From contig NZ_CP079818.1 of NCBI RefSeq assembly GCF_019334725.1, positions 1,116,001 to 1,180,000 of the forward strand: a DNA stretch of 64,000 nucleotides, read 5' to 3'. Source of the stretch: Neisseria perflava (GTDB lineage Bacteria; Pseudomonadota; Gammaproteobacteria; Burkholderiales; Neisseriaceae). The translations under genes were made by a program, and so were the position numbers. The notes under the pieces were generated by a model that was not told where the DNA came from, did not search any database, and was given only the letters and a program-made list of their open reading frames with translations. This document shows positions 9,128 through 16,472 of this stretch, piece by piece; the stretch's first letter is position 1; every line of letters starts with the position of its first letter.

Positions 9128-10090
9128 ATGGTAACCAAGTTCCAACAAGAAACCCTAAAATCACGTTTTGCACAAGCCAAAGTCCTTGTCGTCGGCGATG
9201 TGATGCTCGACCGCTATTGGTTTGGCGATGTGTCCCGTATTTCTCCTGAAGCCCCAGTGCCGGTGGCGAAAATCGCCCGTATCGACCAACGAGCGGGTGG
9301 GGCGGCGAACGTTGCGCGCAATATCGCCTCATTGGGCGGTAAAGTAGGGCTGTTGTCCGTGACCGGCGATGATGAAGCTGCAGATGCGTTGGACGCATTG
9401 ATGATGCAAGACGGCGTTTCTTCCTATCTGATGCGCGATAAGCAAATTGCGACTACTGTCAAATTGCGTGTCGTTGCCCGCAACCAGCAGCTTATCCGAC
9501 TTGACTTTGAAGAATTGCCTCATCGTGAGGTGTTGGAACAAATCAAACATCAATATCGAGAAGTGTTGCCTGAATACGATGCCATTATTTTTTCAGATTA
9601 CGGCAAGGGCGGTTTGTCGCATATTTCCGATATGATTGATTGGGCGAAACAGGCCGGTAAACCCGTTTTAATCGATCCTAAAGGCGATGATTACGAAAAA
9701 TATGCCGGTGCTACGCTGATTACGCCTAACCGTGCAGAGTTGAAAGAAGTGGTGGGCAGCTGGAAAAACGAAAACGATTTGACCGAGAAAGCCCAAAATC
9801 TGCGCCGCCATCTCGACTTGACCGCTATTTTGCTAACCCGAAGCGAAGAGGGTATGACCCTGTTCAATGAGGGTGAGCCGATTTATCAGCCTACACGGGC
9901 CCAAGAAGTCTATGATGTATCCGGTGCGGGCGATACCGTTATTGCCGGAGTAGGCTTAGGGTTGGCCGCTGGTTATACCATGCCTGAAGCCATGCACCTT
10001 GCCAATACTGCGGCAGGTGTTGTCGTGGCGAAACTTGGTACGGCGGTTTGCTCGTTTGCCGAATTGACCAAGGCATTGGAAGAGCAGTAA
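9128..10090 (+). CDS. rfaE1: D-glycero-beta-D-manno-heptose-7-phosphate kinase
   Basis: PfkB-family kinase that phosphorylates heptose 7-phosphate at C1 in the ADP-heptose pathway for lipooligosaccharide inner core. The 320-residue protein matches the N-terminal kinase half of E. coli HldE; the adenylyltransferase half is absent, as expected where it is a separate gene. Visible motifs are VVGDVMLDRYWFGDVSRISP, GGAANVARNIASLGG, VLIDPKGDDY and the catalytic DVSGAGDTVIAGVGLGLA. rfaD, a later step of the pathway, follows 139 bp downstream. Confidence 0.94.
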   Translation: MVTKFQQETLKSRFAQAKVLVVGDVMLDRYWFGDVSRISPEAPVPVAKIARIDQRAGGAANVARNIASLGGKVGLLSVTGDDEAADALDALMMQDGVSSYLMRDKQIATTVKLRVVARNQQLIRLDFEELPHREVLEQIKHQYREVLPEYDAIIFSDYGKGGLSHISDMIDWAKQAGKPVLIDPKGDDYEKYAGATLITPNRAELKEVVGSWKNENDLTEKAQNLRRHLDLTAILLTRSEEGMTLFNEGEPIYQPTRAQEVYDVSGAGDTVIAGVGLGLAAGYTMPEAMHLANTAAGVVVAKLGTAVCSFAELTKALEEQ

Positions 10091-10096
10091 TTGCTG

Positions 10097-10133
10097 TTTC
10101 AGACGGCCTTAAAATCTAAATGCCGTCTGAAAA
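10097..10133. terminator. imperfect DUS-pair hairpin between rfaE1 and rfaD
   Basis: TTTCAGACGGCCTT and, after a short AT loop, the complementary-direction copy ATGCCGTCTGAAAA form an imperfect stem just after the rfaE1 stop. The second arm is of the AT-DUS type (ATGCCGTCTGAA), unlike most in the window. It lacks a clean T run and may only attenuate. Confidence 0.55.
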
Positions 10134-10229
10134 TAGAGTTGGAAAATAATCCAGACAGACAAGTTTTTATTTTCAGACAGCATGATTTCTTCAAGGCCGT
10201 CTGAAAAATCAAAATAAAGGAAATTCATT

Positions 10230-11234
10230 ATGACCATTATCGTAACAGGCGCGGCCGGCTTTATCGGCAGCAATATCGTCAAAGCACTTAACCAACGCGG
10301 TATTACCGACATTGTTGCCGTCGATAATTTGAGCAAAGGCGAAAAATTTAAAAACCTTGCCGAGTGTGAAATTGCCCACTATCTCGATAAACACGAATTT
10401 ATCCGCCAAGTGCGCGGCCATCTTCTGCCTTACGACGATATCGAAGCCGTTTTCCATCAAGGCGCATGTTCTGATACCATGAATCATGACGGCCTTTACA
10501 TGATGGACAACAACTACCAATACACGCTTGATCTCTTGGACTGGTGTCAGGATGAACGTATCCCGTTCCTTTATGCTTCCAGCGCTGCCGTATATGGCAA
10601 GGGCGAAATCTTCCGAGAAGAGCGCGAACTGGAAAAACCACTCAATGTATATGGCTACTCTAAATTCTTGTTTGACCAAGTATTGCGTCGTCGAATGGAA
10701 GAAGGCTTGACTGCCCAAGTTGTCGGCTTCCGCTACTTCAATGTTTACGGACAACAGGAACAACACAAAGGCCGAATGGCATCCGTCGCCTTCCATCATT
10801 TCCACCAATACCGCGAGCATGGTTATGTCAACCTATTCGGCGCCAATGACGGCTACGGCAACGGCGAGCAAACACGCGATTTTATCAGCGTAGAAGACGT
10901 TGCCAAAGTTAACCTTTACTTCTTTGATCATCCCGAGCTTTCAGGCATCTTCAATCTTGGCACAGGCCGCAGCCAACAGTTTAACGATCTTGCCGCCGCC
11001 ACCGTCAACGCTTGCCGTGCAGCCGAAGGCAAGCCTGAAATGAGTTTGAAAGAGTTGGTTGAAGAAGAACTTATTCGTTATATCCCATTCCCAGATGCGC
11101 TTAAAGGCAAATATCAGAGCTTTACTCAAGCGGATATCACCAAGCTGCGCGAAGCCGGGTATAAAGAAGAATTCTTGGATGTAAAACAAGGCGTCAGCCG
11201 TTACGTTAAATGGATGCTGGAGAACTTGGTCTAA
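10230..11234 (+). CDS. rfaD: ADP-L-glycero-D-manno-heptose 6-epimerase
   Basis: Extended SDR epimerase converting ADP-D-glycero- to ADP-L-glycero-D-manno-heptose, donor for the lipooligosaccharide inner core. The 334-residue protein has the NADP-binding TIIVTGAAGFIGSNIVKALN, the substrate loop FHQGACSDTM, the catalytic YGYSKFLFDQVLR (Y-x3-K) and FRYFNVYGQQEQHKGRMASV. AAGGAAA precedes the ATG. Length is normal. It ends in a strong DUS-pair terminator, the last core gene before the accessory island. Confidence 0.97.
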   Translation: MTIIVTGAAGFIGSNIVKALNQRGITDIVAVDNLSKGEKFKNLAECEIAHYLDKHEFIRQVRGHLLPYDDIEAVFHQGACSDTMNHDGLYMMDNNYQYTLDLLDWCQDERIPFLYASSAAVYGKGEIFREERELEKPLNVYGYSKFLFDQVLRRRMEEGLTAQVVGFRYFNVYGQQEQHKGRMASVAFHHFHQYREHGYVNLFGANDGYGNGEQTRDFISVEDVAKVNLYFFDHPELSGIFNLGTGRSQQFNDLAAATVNACRAAEGKPEMSLKELVEEELIRYIPFPDALKGKYQSFTQADITKLREAGYKEEFLDVKQGVSRYVKWMLENLV

Positions 11235-11247
11235 TCCCTTTGCTTAA

Positions 11248-11294
11248 ATGATGAGGCCGTCTGAAAAAGGATTTTCAGACGGCCTCATCATTTT
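11248..11294 (+). terminator. long DUS-pair terminator after rfaD
   Basis: ATGATGAGGCCGTCTGAAAA, a 4-base loop, and its exact complement followed by TTTT: a near-perfect stem of about 20 bp. It marks the left border of the AT-rich accessory island. Confidence 0.88.
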
Positions 11295-11646
11295 GGGAGG
11301 CTTTAAAATTATAAATTTGCCTTTATTCGATAAGAATGGAAATAGCGTTTTTTACAACAAAGGTTTCAAAAAGGCTTAGTAGGGTAGCAGTGGATCTGCT
11401 GGAGTATTTGTAAAAGCTGTTGAGATATTATAGGTGTGAATAGATGAAATGAGACGATGCTATAACCAGTAAAATAAAAATGACTGGAAGTTTTTTAGTC
11501 TATTTATATTTAGGGACTGTACTAGATTATCCATCTTTACTTTTTTCTTTAATTTTTAGTATGTTATCTTGGTATTTCGAGGGTAGCATATCTGCTAATC
11601 TAGTACAGCACTTTAAGAAATCTTCAAAAACATTTGGATAGATAAT
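11295..11646. other. AT-rich leader of the accessory island, no gene seen
   Basis: About 350 bp with no convincing ORF on either strand. Composition falls sharply from the core level. The only structure seen is the 92-bp inverted-repeat element at 11517-11608 just before the SMI1/KNR4-like gene. It may carry that gene's promoter, but no clear -35/-10 pair stands out. Confidence 0.5.
11517..11608. repeat. 92-bp element with 13-bp terminal inverted repeats
   Basis: The ends CTGTACTAGATTA (11517-11529) and TAATCTAGTACAG (11596-11608) are exact complements, and the interior is AT-rich with no coding capacity. This is the form of a small non-autonomous transposable element or the fused ends of a deleted insertion sequence. 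I do not recognise it as a Correia element (its ends differ). Confidence 0.5.
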
Positions 11647-12129
11647 ATGTTTGAACGAATAAAAAATTCTTCTATTATTGTGAATAATTTCGACGAATAT
11701 TCATTATGCCAAGAGAAAAATCTATTTTTTAAATTACCAGATAGTGATTTTCTAGAGTTAGAAAAGCATATCCAAATCCCATATGATTTATTCTGCTTTT
11801 GGAAAGAAATTGGTTATGGTTTTCTTACTGTAAATGAAAGTGGAAGTATTCGATCAGAGTCCGATAATCGAATTATGGATCCTTTATCTATTTTAGATAT
11901 ATTGATTGGGGAATCAGAACAAGTTTCTTCTGATTTTGTTATTGAACCATATCAAGTACCATTTTTCGAAAGATTTAGTGAATATTTTATTTGTTTTGAT
12001 AGGCGAAATTTAAATAAGCCTAAACAACCTGTCTATTGGATATGGGATATGGAAAATCCGTTAGCTGACTCAATAGAGAGTTTTATTTACAAGTTATTTG
12101 AAAATCCTGATTTTTTAAATGAAATTTAG
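11647..12129 (+). CDS. SMI1/KNR4 (SUKH)-like protein, probable orphan immunity protein
   Basis: A 160-residue acidic protein. IQIPYDLFCFWKEIGYGFL and the following short strand segment match the core of SMI1/KNR4 (SUKH) folds, where a 'P..l..f....GyG.l' block sits at the same place. The C-terminal WDMENPLADSIESFIYKLF also fits. SUKH proteins are typical immunity proteins of polymorphic toxin systems. There is no toxin gene directly upstream, so its partner has been lost or lies elsewhere. The codon use is very AT-rich compared with the core. Confidence 0.65.
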   Translation: MFERIKNSSIIVNNFDEYSLCQEKNLFFKLPDSDFLELEKHIQIPYDLFCFWKEIGYGFLTVNESGSIRSESDNRIMDPLSILDILIGESEQVSSDFVIEPYQVPFFERFSEYFICFDRRNLNKPKQPVYWIWDMENPLADSIESFIYKLFENPDFLNEI

Positions 12130-12130
12130 T

Positions 12131-12320
12131 AAGCCGTAGCCCATATGAAACCTAAACTCAACAAGTAGGATGCGTGCGGAACGCACGCATGCGGTTCTCA
12201 GAGTTTGAGCCAAGAGGTCGTCTGAAACAACAAATACGGTTTCAGACGACCTTTCTTTCAAGAAGTAGCCACAGTAATTAGACAAAAGCAGCCCGCTGCC
12301 ACATCCATATAGGCAACATA
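12131..12320. repeat. cassette-leader direct repeat, copy 1
   Basis: This is one of three direct repeats (others at 12873-13064 and 19478-19672). Each begins AAGCCGTAGCCCATATGAAA or similar, then holds GTGCGGAACGCACGCATG, an AGGTCGTCTGAAA hairpin and CAGACAAAAGCAGCCCGC. It ends in codons for the hemagglutinin segment H-x-H-I-G-S/N. It marks the left boundary of each toxin cassette. Copy 1 leads into the barnase relic. Confidence 0.8.
12214..12252. terminator. AG-mucDUS-type hairpin in repeat copy 1
   Basis: AGGTCGTCTGAAA, a loop CAACAAATACGG, and TTTCAGACGACCT form an inverted pair followed by TTTC. The dialect (AGGTCGTCTGAA) differs from the AGGCCGTCTGAA used in the core flanks. Confidence 0.7.
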
Positions 12321-12321
12321 G

Positions 12322-12517
12322 GGGAGATATTTTGTAAATTCTACAAATATTTTACCTGCTAAACAGGGTAGGATATGGTATGAAGCGAACATTGGCTTAA
12401 TAAACACTATGTCAAGATCGAATCAGGCTGGTACTAGATTGTTGTATTCCAATGATGGATTGCTATATAACAACTGATCGTTATATCTCTGCAACACAAA
12501 TTGGAACTTGGAAATAG
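12322..12517 (+). pseudogene. barnase-like ribonuclease toxin tail, frameshifted relic
   Basis: Untracked by simple ORF calling. Frame 12322 onwards reads RYFVNSTNILPAKQGRIW, then YEANIG and TRLLYSNDGLLY before a TGA at 12475-12477. Shifting frame at 12469 continues TTDRYISATQIGTWK to a TAG at 12515-12517. This follows barnase (GRTWREADI, RILYSSDWLIYKTTDHY) almost segment by segment. Glu73 and Arg87 equivalents are present; the His102 position is Arg here. Two bases are missing in what was probably TAT AAA ACA. The N-terminal half, with barnase Lys27, is absent. A barstar homologue starts 11 bp later. It is the remains of a toxin cassette with a dead RNase. Confidence 0.75.
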
Positions 12518-12528
12518 GAGTATAACTT

Positions 12529-12816
12529 ATGCAATTAGAGATTATCGGTAGTAAAATTTATACGGAACAAGATTTTCATAATCAAATTTCAAAAATATTT
12601 TCTATACATGATTATTATGGGAACAATCTTGATGCTCTGTGGGATTTATTAAGCACAAATGTAGAACGACCGATTACTTTGGTATGGAAAGATGCTATGT
12701 TCTCAAAAAATCAATTAGAAAATATATTTATTGAAATAGTAAAGGTTCTAGAAAGAGTTAAGAAACAAGATGAGGATTATGGATTCGAAGAAAAATTTAA
12801 TTATATTTTAGAGTAA
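12529..12816 (+). CDS. barstar-family ribonuclease inhibitor (immunity protein)
   Basis: A 95-residue protein with the barstar signature: YGNNLDALWDLLS (residues about 30-42), an N-terminal strand, and a C-terminal acidic strand/helix. Barstars bind and block barnase-type RNases through the acidic helix containing the LDALWD segment. An AGGAG Shine-Dalgarno overlaps the end of the upstream toxin relic, 8 bases before the ATG, the usual toxin-immunity spacing. The frame is intact although its toxin is broken, which suggests it still protects against incoming toxin or has simply not yet decayed. Confidence 0.85.
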   Translation: MQLEIIGSKIYTEQDFHNQISKIFSIHDYYGNNLDALWDLLSTNVERPITLVWKDAMFSKNQLENIFIEIVKVLERVKKQDEDYGFEEKFNYILE

Positions 12817-12872
12817 GTAAACCCTAATTACATTACGTACACAGGCTTAAAACTCCCCAGAGCCAATTAAGC

Positions 12873-13064
12873 AAGCCGTAGCCCATATGAAATCTAAACT
12901 CAACAAGTAGCATGTGTGCGGAACGCACGCATGGGGTTCTCAGGGTTTGAGCCAAAAGGTCGTCTGAAACAACAAATACGGTTTCAGACGACCTTTCTTT
13001 CAACAAGTAGCTATAGCAATCAGACAAAAGCAGCCCACCACCACACCCATATCGGCAGCACGGC
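12873..13064. repeat. cassette-leader direct repeat, copy 2
   Basis: Second copy of the leader repeat, including the AGGTCGTCTGAAA hairpin. It runs straight into cassette A, providing the codons for H-H-T-H-I-G-S-T-A-G. Copies 1 and 2 lie 742 bp apart and enclose the barnase/barstar module, so recombination between them would excise it. Confidence 0.8.
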
Positions 13065-14331
13065 CGGACAAACCACCATCCGAAGCGGCGGGGATACCAC
13101 CCTCAAAGGTGCGCAGCTTATCGGCAAAGGCGTACAGGCAGATACGCGCAACCTGCATATAGAAAGTGTTCAAGATACTGAAACCTATCAGAGCAAACAG
13201 CAAAACGGCAACGTCCAAGTTACCGTCGGTTACGGATTCAGTGCAGGCGGCAGTTACAGCCAAAGCAAAATCAAAGCAGACCATGCCTCCGTAACCGAGC
13301 AAAGCGGTATTTATGCCGGAGAAGACGGCTATCAAATCAAGGTCGGAAACCATACAGACCTCAAAGGCGGCATCATCACGTCTAGCCAAAGCGCAGAAGA
13401 CGAAGGCAAAAACCGCTTTCAGACGGCCACCCTCACTGCCAGCGACATTCAAAACCACAGCCACTACGAAGGCGAAAGTTTTGGATTGGGTGCCAACGTT
13501 GCCGTAAGCGGCAAAACACTGGGGCAGGGAGCACAAAATAAGCCTCAAAACAAACACCTGACAAGCGTGGCCGATAAAAACGGCGCAAGTTCATCAGTAG
13601 GCTACGGCAGCGATAGCGACAGTCAAAGCAACATCACAAAAAGCGGCATCAACACCCGCAACATCATCCTCACCGATGAGGCAGGACAGCTCGCCAAAAC
13701 AGGCTACGGCACAGACAAAGCCGCGCAACTGGCGTACACCGACATCCGCACCGAGGATGCCGGCCAACAATCAGGCAGCCTGAAAAACCGATTTGATGCG
13801 GACAAAGTGCAAAGCGAGCTGGATTTGCAGCGCAATGTCTCACAACAATTTGCCCCCGTTGCCGCTCAAACTGTTGCATGGACAGCAGATAAACTGGGCA
13901 ATATACAGAACTACGAGCGCATTCAAATCGCCAAAGCAAATTTACAAGAGCAATTAAAAGACGCGCAAAACCCTGAGCAAATTGCCCAACTGCAACAACA
14001 AATCGTCCTTGCAGACCAATACCTATCCGACCATCAAACAGAGTACAACACATGGAAGGAAGGCGGATTAGGGCGAGCTGCGCTCCACGCAGGGGTAGGA
14101 GCACTCTTAACAGGTGATGCACAAGGCGCAGTAGGAGCAGGCACCTCATCGCTAGCAGCACCCTATTTAAACCAAGTAGGCGACAAATTTGGTGGCGCAG
14201 GGCAATTACTGGTAGACACCCTAGGAGGCGCAGCGATTGGTACGCTGACGGGTGGAAGCACGGGTGCGGCGGTTGCGGGGGCGAATGCGGATTGGTTCAA
14301 TCGCCAGTTGCATCCTGATGAAGTGAAGTAG
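12916..14331 (+). CDS. hemagglutinin/CdiA-type C-terminal cassette A, first part (ends at in-frame amber)
   Basis: A 471-codon frame. Residues from about 48 (THIGSTAGQTTIRSGGDTTL) match the hemagglutinin-repeat part of TpsA/CdiA exoproteins: GKGVQADTRNLHIESVQDT, SYSQSKIKADHASVTEQSG, then FGLGANVAVSGKTLGQ. It ends in a glycine/alanine-rich pre-toxin segment (GDAQGAVGAGTSSLAAPYL). The first ~45 codons lie in the leader repeat and are unlikely to be coding, and there is no signal peptide or ESPR. It is therefore a promoterless cassette that would act by recombining into an expressed tpsA. TAG at 14329-14331 interrupts the frame, which continues without shift into the next entry. Confidence 0.75.
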   Translation: MRNARMGFSGFEPKGRLKQQIRFQTTFLSTSSYSNQTKAAHHHTHIGSTAGQTTIRSGGDTTLKGAQLIGKGVQADTRNLHIESVQDTETYQSKQQNGNVQVTVGYGFSAGGSYSQSKIKADHASVTEQSGIYAGEDGYQIKVGNHTDLKGGIITSSQSAEDEGKNRFQTATLTASDIQNHSHYEGESFGLGANVAVSGKTLGQGAQNKPQNKHLTSVADKNGASSSVGYGSDSDSQSNITKSGINTRNIILTDEAGQLAKTGYGTDKAAQLAYTDIRTEDAGQQSGSLKNRFDADKVQSELDLQRNVSQQFAPVAAQTVAWTADKLGNIQNYERIQIAKANLQEQLKDAQNPEQIAQLQQQIVLADQYLSDHQTEYNTWKEGGLGRAALHAGVGALLTGDAQGAVGAGTSSLAAPYLNQVGDKFGGAGQLLVDTLGGAAIGTLTGGSTGAAVAGANADWFNRQLHPDEVK

Positions 14332-14439
14332 TTACACAGTAAAGATACACTACAAAAATATATTAACTATTTAAAAAACAAAGGATTAAATTTAACTCCC
14401 CGAGAGGCTCAAATTCAGCTAGACCGCGCAGCTGCCGCG

Positions 14440-15744
14440 ATGGTGGACAGCGAATGGGCAATACTGCATGGACGCAATGAACTTGCAGAACAGTTTTTAT
14501 CTCAAAACACATCTAGATTCCATTATGTAGATAATTTTGGTGCAAGTCATCAATTCTTTACAGCTACTAATCGTGAATATTTAGATTCAGACAGAAATTT
14601 AAAAGCATTATTTAGTGCTTATACCGATAAAAACGAAATAAATAAATTCTTGCATAGTATTCGGATTGAAAACCGTAATGCCTCAACGGATTTTAGAAGA
14701 GGGATGGAACAAGGCTATAAAGATAGCAGTAACGATGCACATAATGATCCGAAGATAATTGGGAAAGGCATAATTTCCTTGCCGAGATACGTCTATGATT
14801 CGTCTACCAGTGATGAAGTGGGTCCACTAGATGATCAACAAATGGAGGAATATCATAGAAAATTATTACAATTACAAGGGAGAGATTTTGAAGCAGGTAG
14901 AATATATGAATACAACCATGCAACCCAACAACGGTTAATGTGGTATCAATTGCCAGTAATGGAGCTAGCAGGACGTATCCCTAGTAAATTGGCTAACAAA
15001 TATAAACTGTACCGCGAAGGTAAGTTATCTGCTGCACAACTGGCAGCAGAAATAAAAAAACAAGCACCAATTGTTCCCAATGGGAAAGCATTTGATTTTA
15101 CCAGCGGGGCATTGATACCTAATCAAACCGTTAAGCTCACACAGGCACAGAATCTGTCCAATGGAACAACCCTGCCAGCAGGGACAATTGCGCGACTAAC
15201 AGGCAAGGGAGTAGAAGCAACTTTGCCCAATGGTAAAAATGTTAGTTATGCAGGGGTAACTGAGCAAAGAGCGTTGCCTGCACCACGTAGTCCATCATTA
15301 AGTAGTTCGTTAAATGGTTTATCCAAATCAGACCAAGCAATCATTAATCATTTAGCAAAAGATGGTACCGTATTAACTTCCAACCAAAGACCAGCAATTG
15401 CGAGAACTGCAAGGGATAAGACAGTTAATCCTATACCAATAGCGGCAAAGGAACCAGAAGGAAGGACTATTAGCAGGACTTTGGCACAAAACCAAGCTGT
15501 ACAAGCTGATGCAATTTATTTAAAAAATTTAGGTGCGACAGATATTAGAATTAATCAGCAACAGGTTAATGGAAATCTTTGTCGCGTAGGAATATGCCGC
15601 CCAGACTTGCAAGCAACCCTCCCATCAGGTAAAAGAGTGTATATTGAATACGATCGAAGCACTTCATCGCGCGGGATACCACACGCAGATAGAATATTCA
15701 GCAATGATAAAGATGCTATTGTTATTTTAAGGACGTTAGATTGA
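14440..15744 (+). CDS. cassette A, second part: pre-toxin region and nuclease-like toxin tip
   Basis: In the same frame as the previous entry; codons 14332-14439 also read sensibly (LHSKDTLQKYINYLKNKG), so only the amber separates the two. The first 330 residues are linker and pre-toxin sequence, with intein-like or pre-toxin strands around KVGAL-type repeats (TLPAGTIARLTGKGVEATLP). The last ~110 residues form the tip: ADAIYLKNLGATDIRINQQQ, RPDLQATLPSGKRVYIEYDR, RGIPHADRIFSNDKDAI. RPD...EYD resembles a PD-(D/E)xK nuclease core, but with Asp where Lys is expected, so nuclease activity is only inferred. The stop overlaps the immunity start. Confidence 0.7.
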   Translation: MVDSEWAILHGRNELAEQFLSQNTSRFHYVDNFGASHQFFTATNREYLDSDRNLKALFSAYTDKNEINKFLHSIRIENRNASTDFRRGMEQGYKDSSNDAHNDPKIIGKGIISLPRYVYDSSTSDEVGPLDDQQMEEYHRKLLQLQGRDFEAGRIYEYNHATQQRLMWYQLPVMELAGRIPSKLANKYKLYREGKLSAAQLAAEIKKQAPIVPNGKAFDFTSGALIPNQTVKLTQAQNLSNGTTLPAGTIARLTGKGVEATLPNGKNVSYAGVTEQRALPAPRSPSLSSSLNGLSKSDQAIINHLAKDGTVLTSNQRPAIARTARDKTVNPIPIAAKEPEGRTISRTLAQNQAVQADAIYLKNLGATDIRINQQQVNGNLCRVGICRPDLQATLPSGKRVYIEYDRSTSSRGIPHADRIFSNDKDAIVILRTLD

Positions 15745-16409
15745 TTATGAATAACCCACAGTTTTTTTTACAAGATCATAAACCCCATACCACCCGTTTG
15801 AGCTTTTTAAAAATACCATTTAATGAAATGGTGTTACATTTTGAGCAAAGATTGCAAGAGCTTGGTCTAATATGGGAGTGGACAGTACATCATCAAAAAG
15901 TATCTGATGAATTAAGTTTGTCAGATAAAATTAAAATGTTGGAACCTTTTGCGCAAAGATACCCCAATAAATATATTATTTTAGAGACTGCTTCTGAATG
16001 GTGCTTATATATGGAAAATGGATATCGTGGTACAGACGTATTTAGCCAACCTAGTTATCTATCCGAAACATGGGGGATACAGAATATCTGTTTATATCTT
16101 GAACCAGATTTTAAGAAAGATGAATTTGGTGCGGTAATGTTTCATTGGCGAAATGGTGCAAATAAAATCTCAGAATATTCAGTAGAACGCAGAACGATTA
16201 TGGTGTATAAAGAAACCAGTAAAACAACTTTTGAACAAAGCGGAAAACCTTTTGTATTTGAGGATTTAGCTAGTTATGAAAAAAGAATCAAAAAGGAGCG
16301 ATTAACGGTTGATATGGTTGCTGAATATTGCAAACATTTTAATATTGATTTGTTTAACTTGGATTTTTATAAAGGACGTGCAGCATTATTTACAACCCAT
16401 AAAAAATAG
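15741..16409 (+). CDS. putative immunity protein for the cassette A toxin tip
   Basis: A 222-residue acidic protein overlapping the toxin stop by 4 bases (ATTATGA context), the usual coupling of toxin and immunity genes. It is clearly homologous to the product at 63302-63973. Shared blocks include KDEFGAV, an E-x-R-x3-M-x-K-E-T-S stretch, F-E-x5-Y-x2-R-x-K-K, RLTVxM and EYCKHxxIxLFxLDFY near the C-terminus. No catalytic motif, signal peptide or membrane helix is visible. Immunity function is inferred from position and duplication; the family has no name I recognise. The start may be the second Met. Confidence 0.65.
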   Translation: MIMNNPQFFLQDHKPHTTRLSFLKIPFNEMVLHFEQRLQELGLIWEWTVHHQKVSDELSLSDKIKMLEPFAQRYPNKYIILETASEWCLYMENGYRGTDVFSQPSYLSETWGIQNICLYLEPDFKKDEFGAVMFHWRNGANKISEYSVERRTIMVYKETSKTTFEQSGKPFVFEDLASYEKRIKKERLTVDMVAEYCKHFNIDLFNLDFYKGRAALFTTHKK

Positions 16410-16426
16410 GTGCTTCAAAAAACACA

Positions 16427-16472
16427 TTTAGGCAGCTTGAAAAACCTCAATTTATGCTTTCAGGCTGCCTAT
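16427..16472. terminator. hairpin made of a foreign-dialect uptake sequence (AGGCAGCxTGAAA)
   Basis: AGGCAGCTTGAAAA and, after AT-rich spacer, TTTCAGGCTGCCT form an inverted pair between two convergent frames. The dialect AGGCAGCCTGAA is the one described for Kingella-type uptake sequences, not the AGGCCGTCTGAA of this chromosome. It probably terminates both the immunity gene and the convergent replication-initiator fragment. Confidence 0.65.

Noticed and set aside
12233..12300. Possible CRISPR-like repeats in the island
   Set aside because: The repeats are three long leader copies with no regular spacers and no cas genes.
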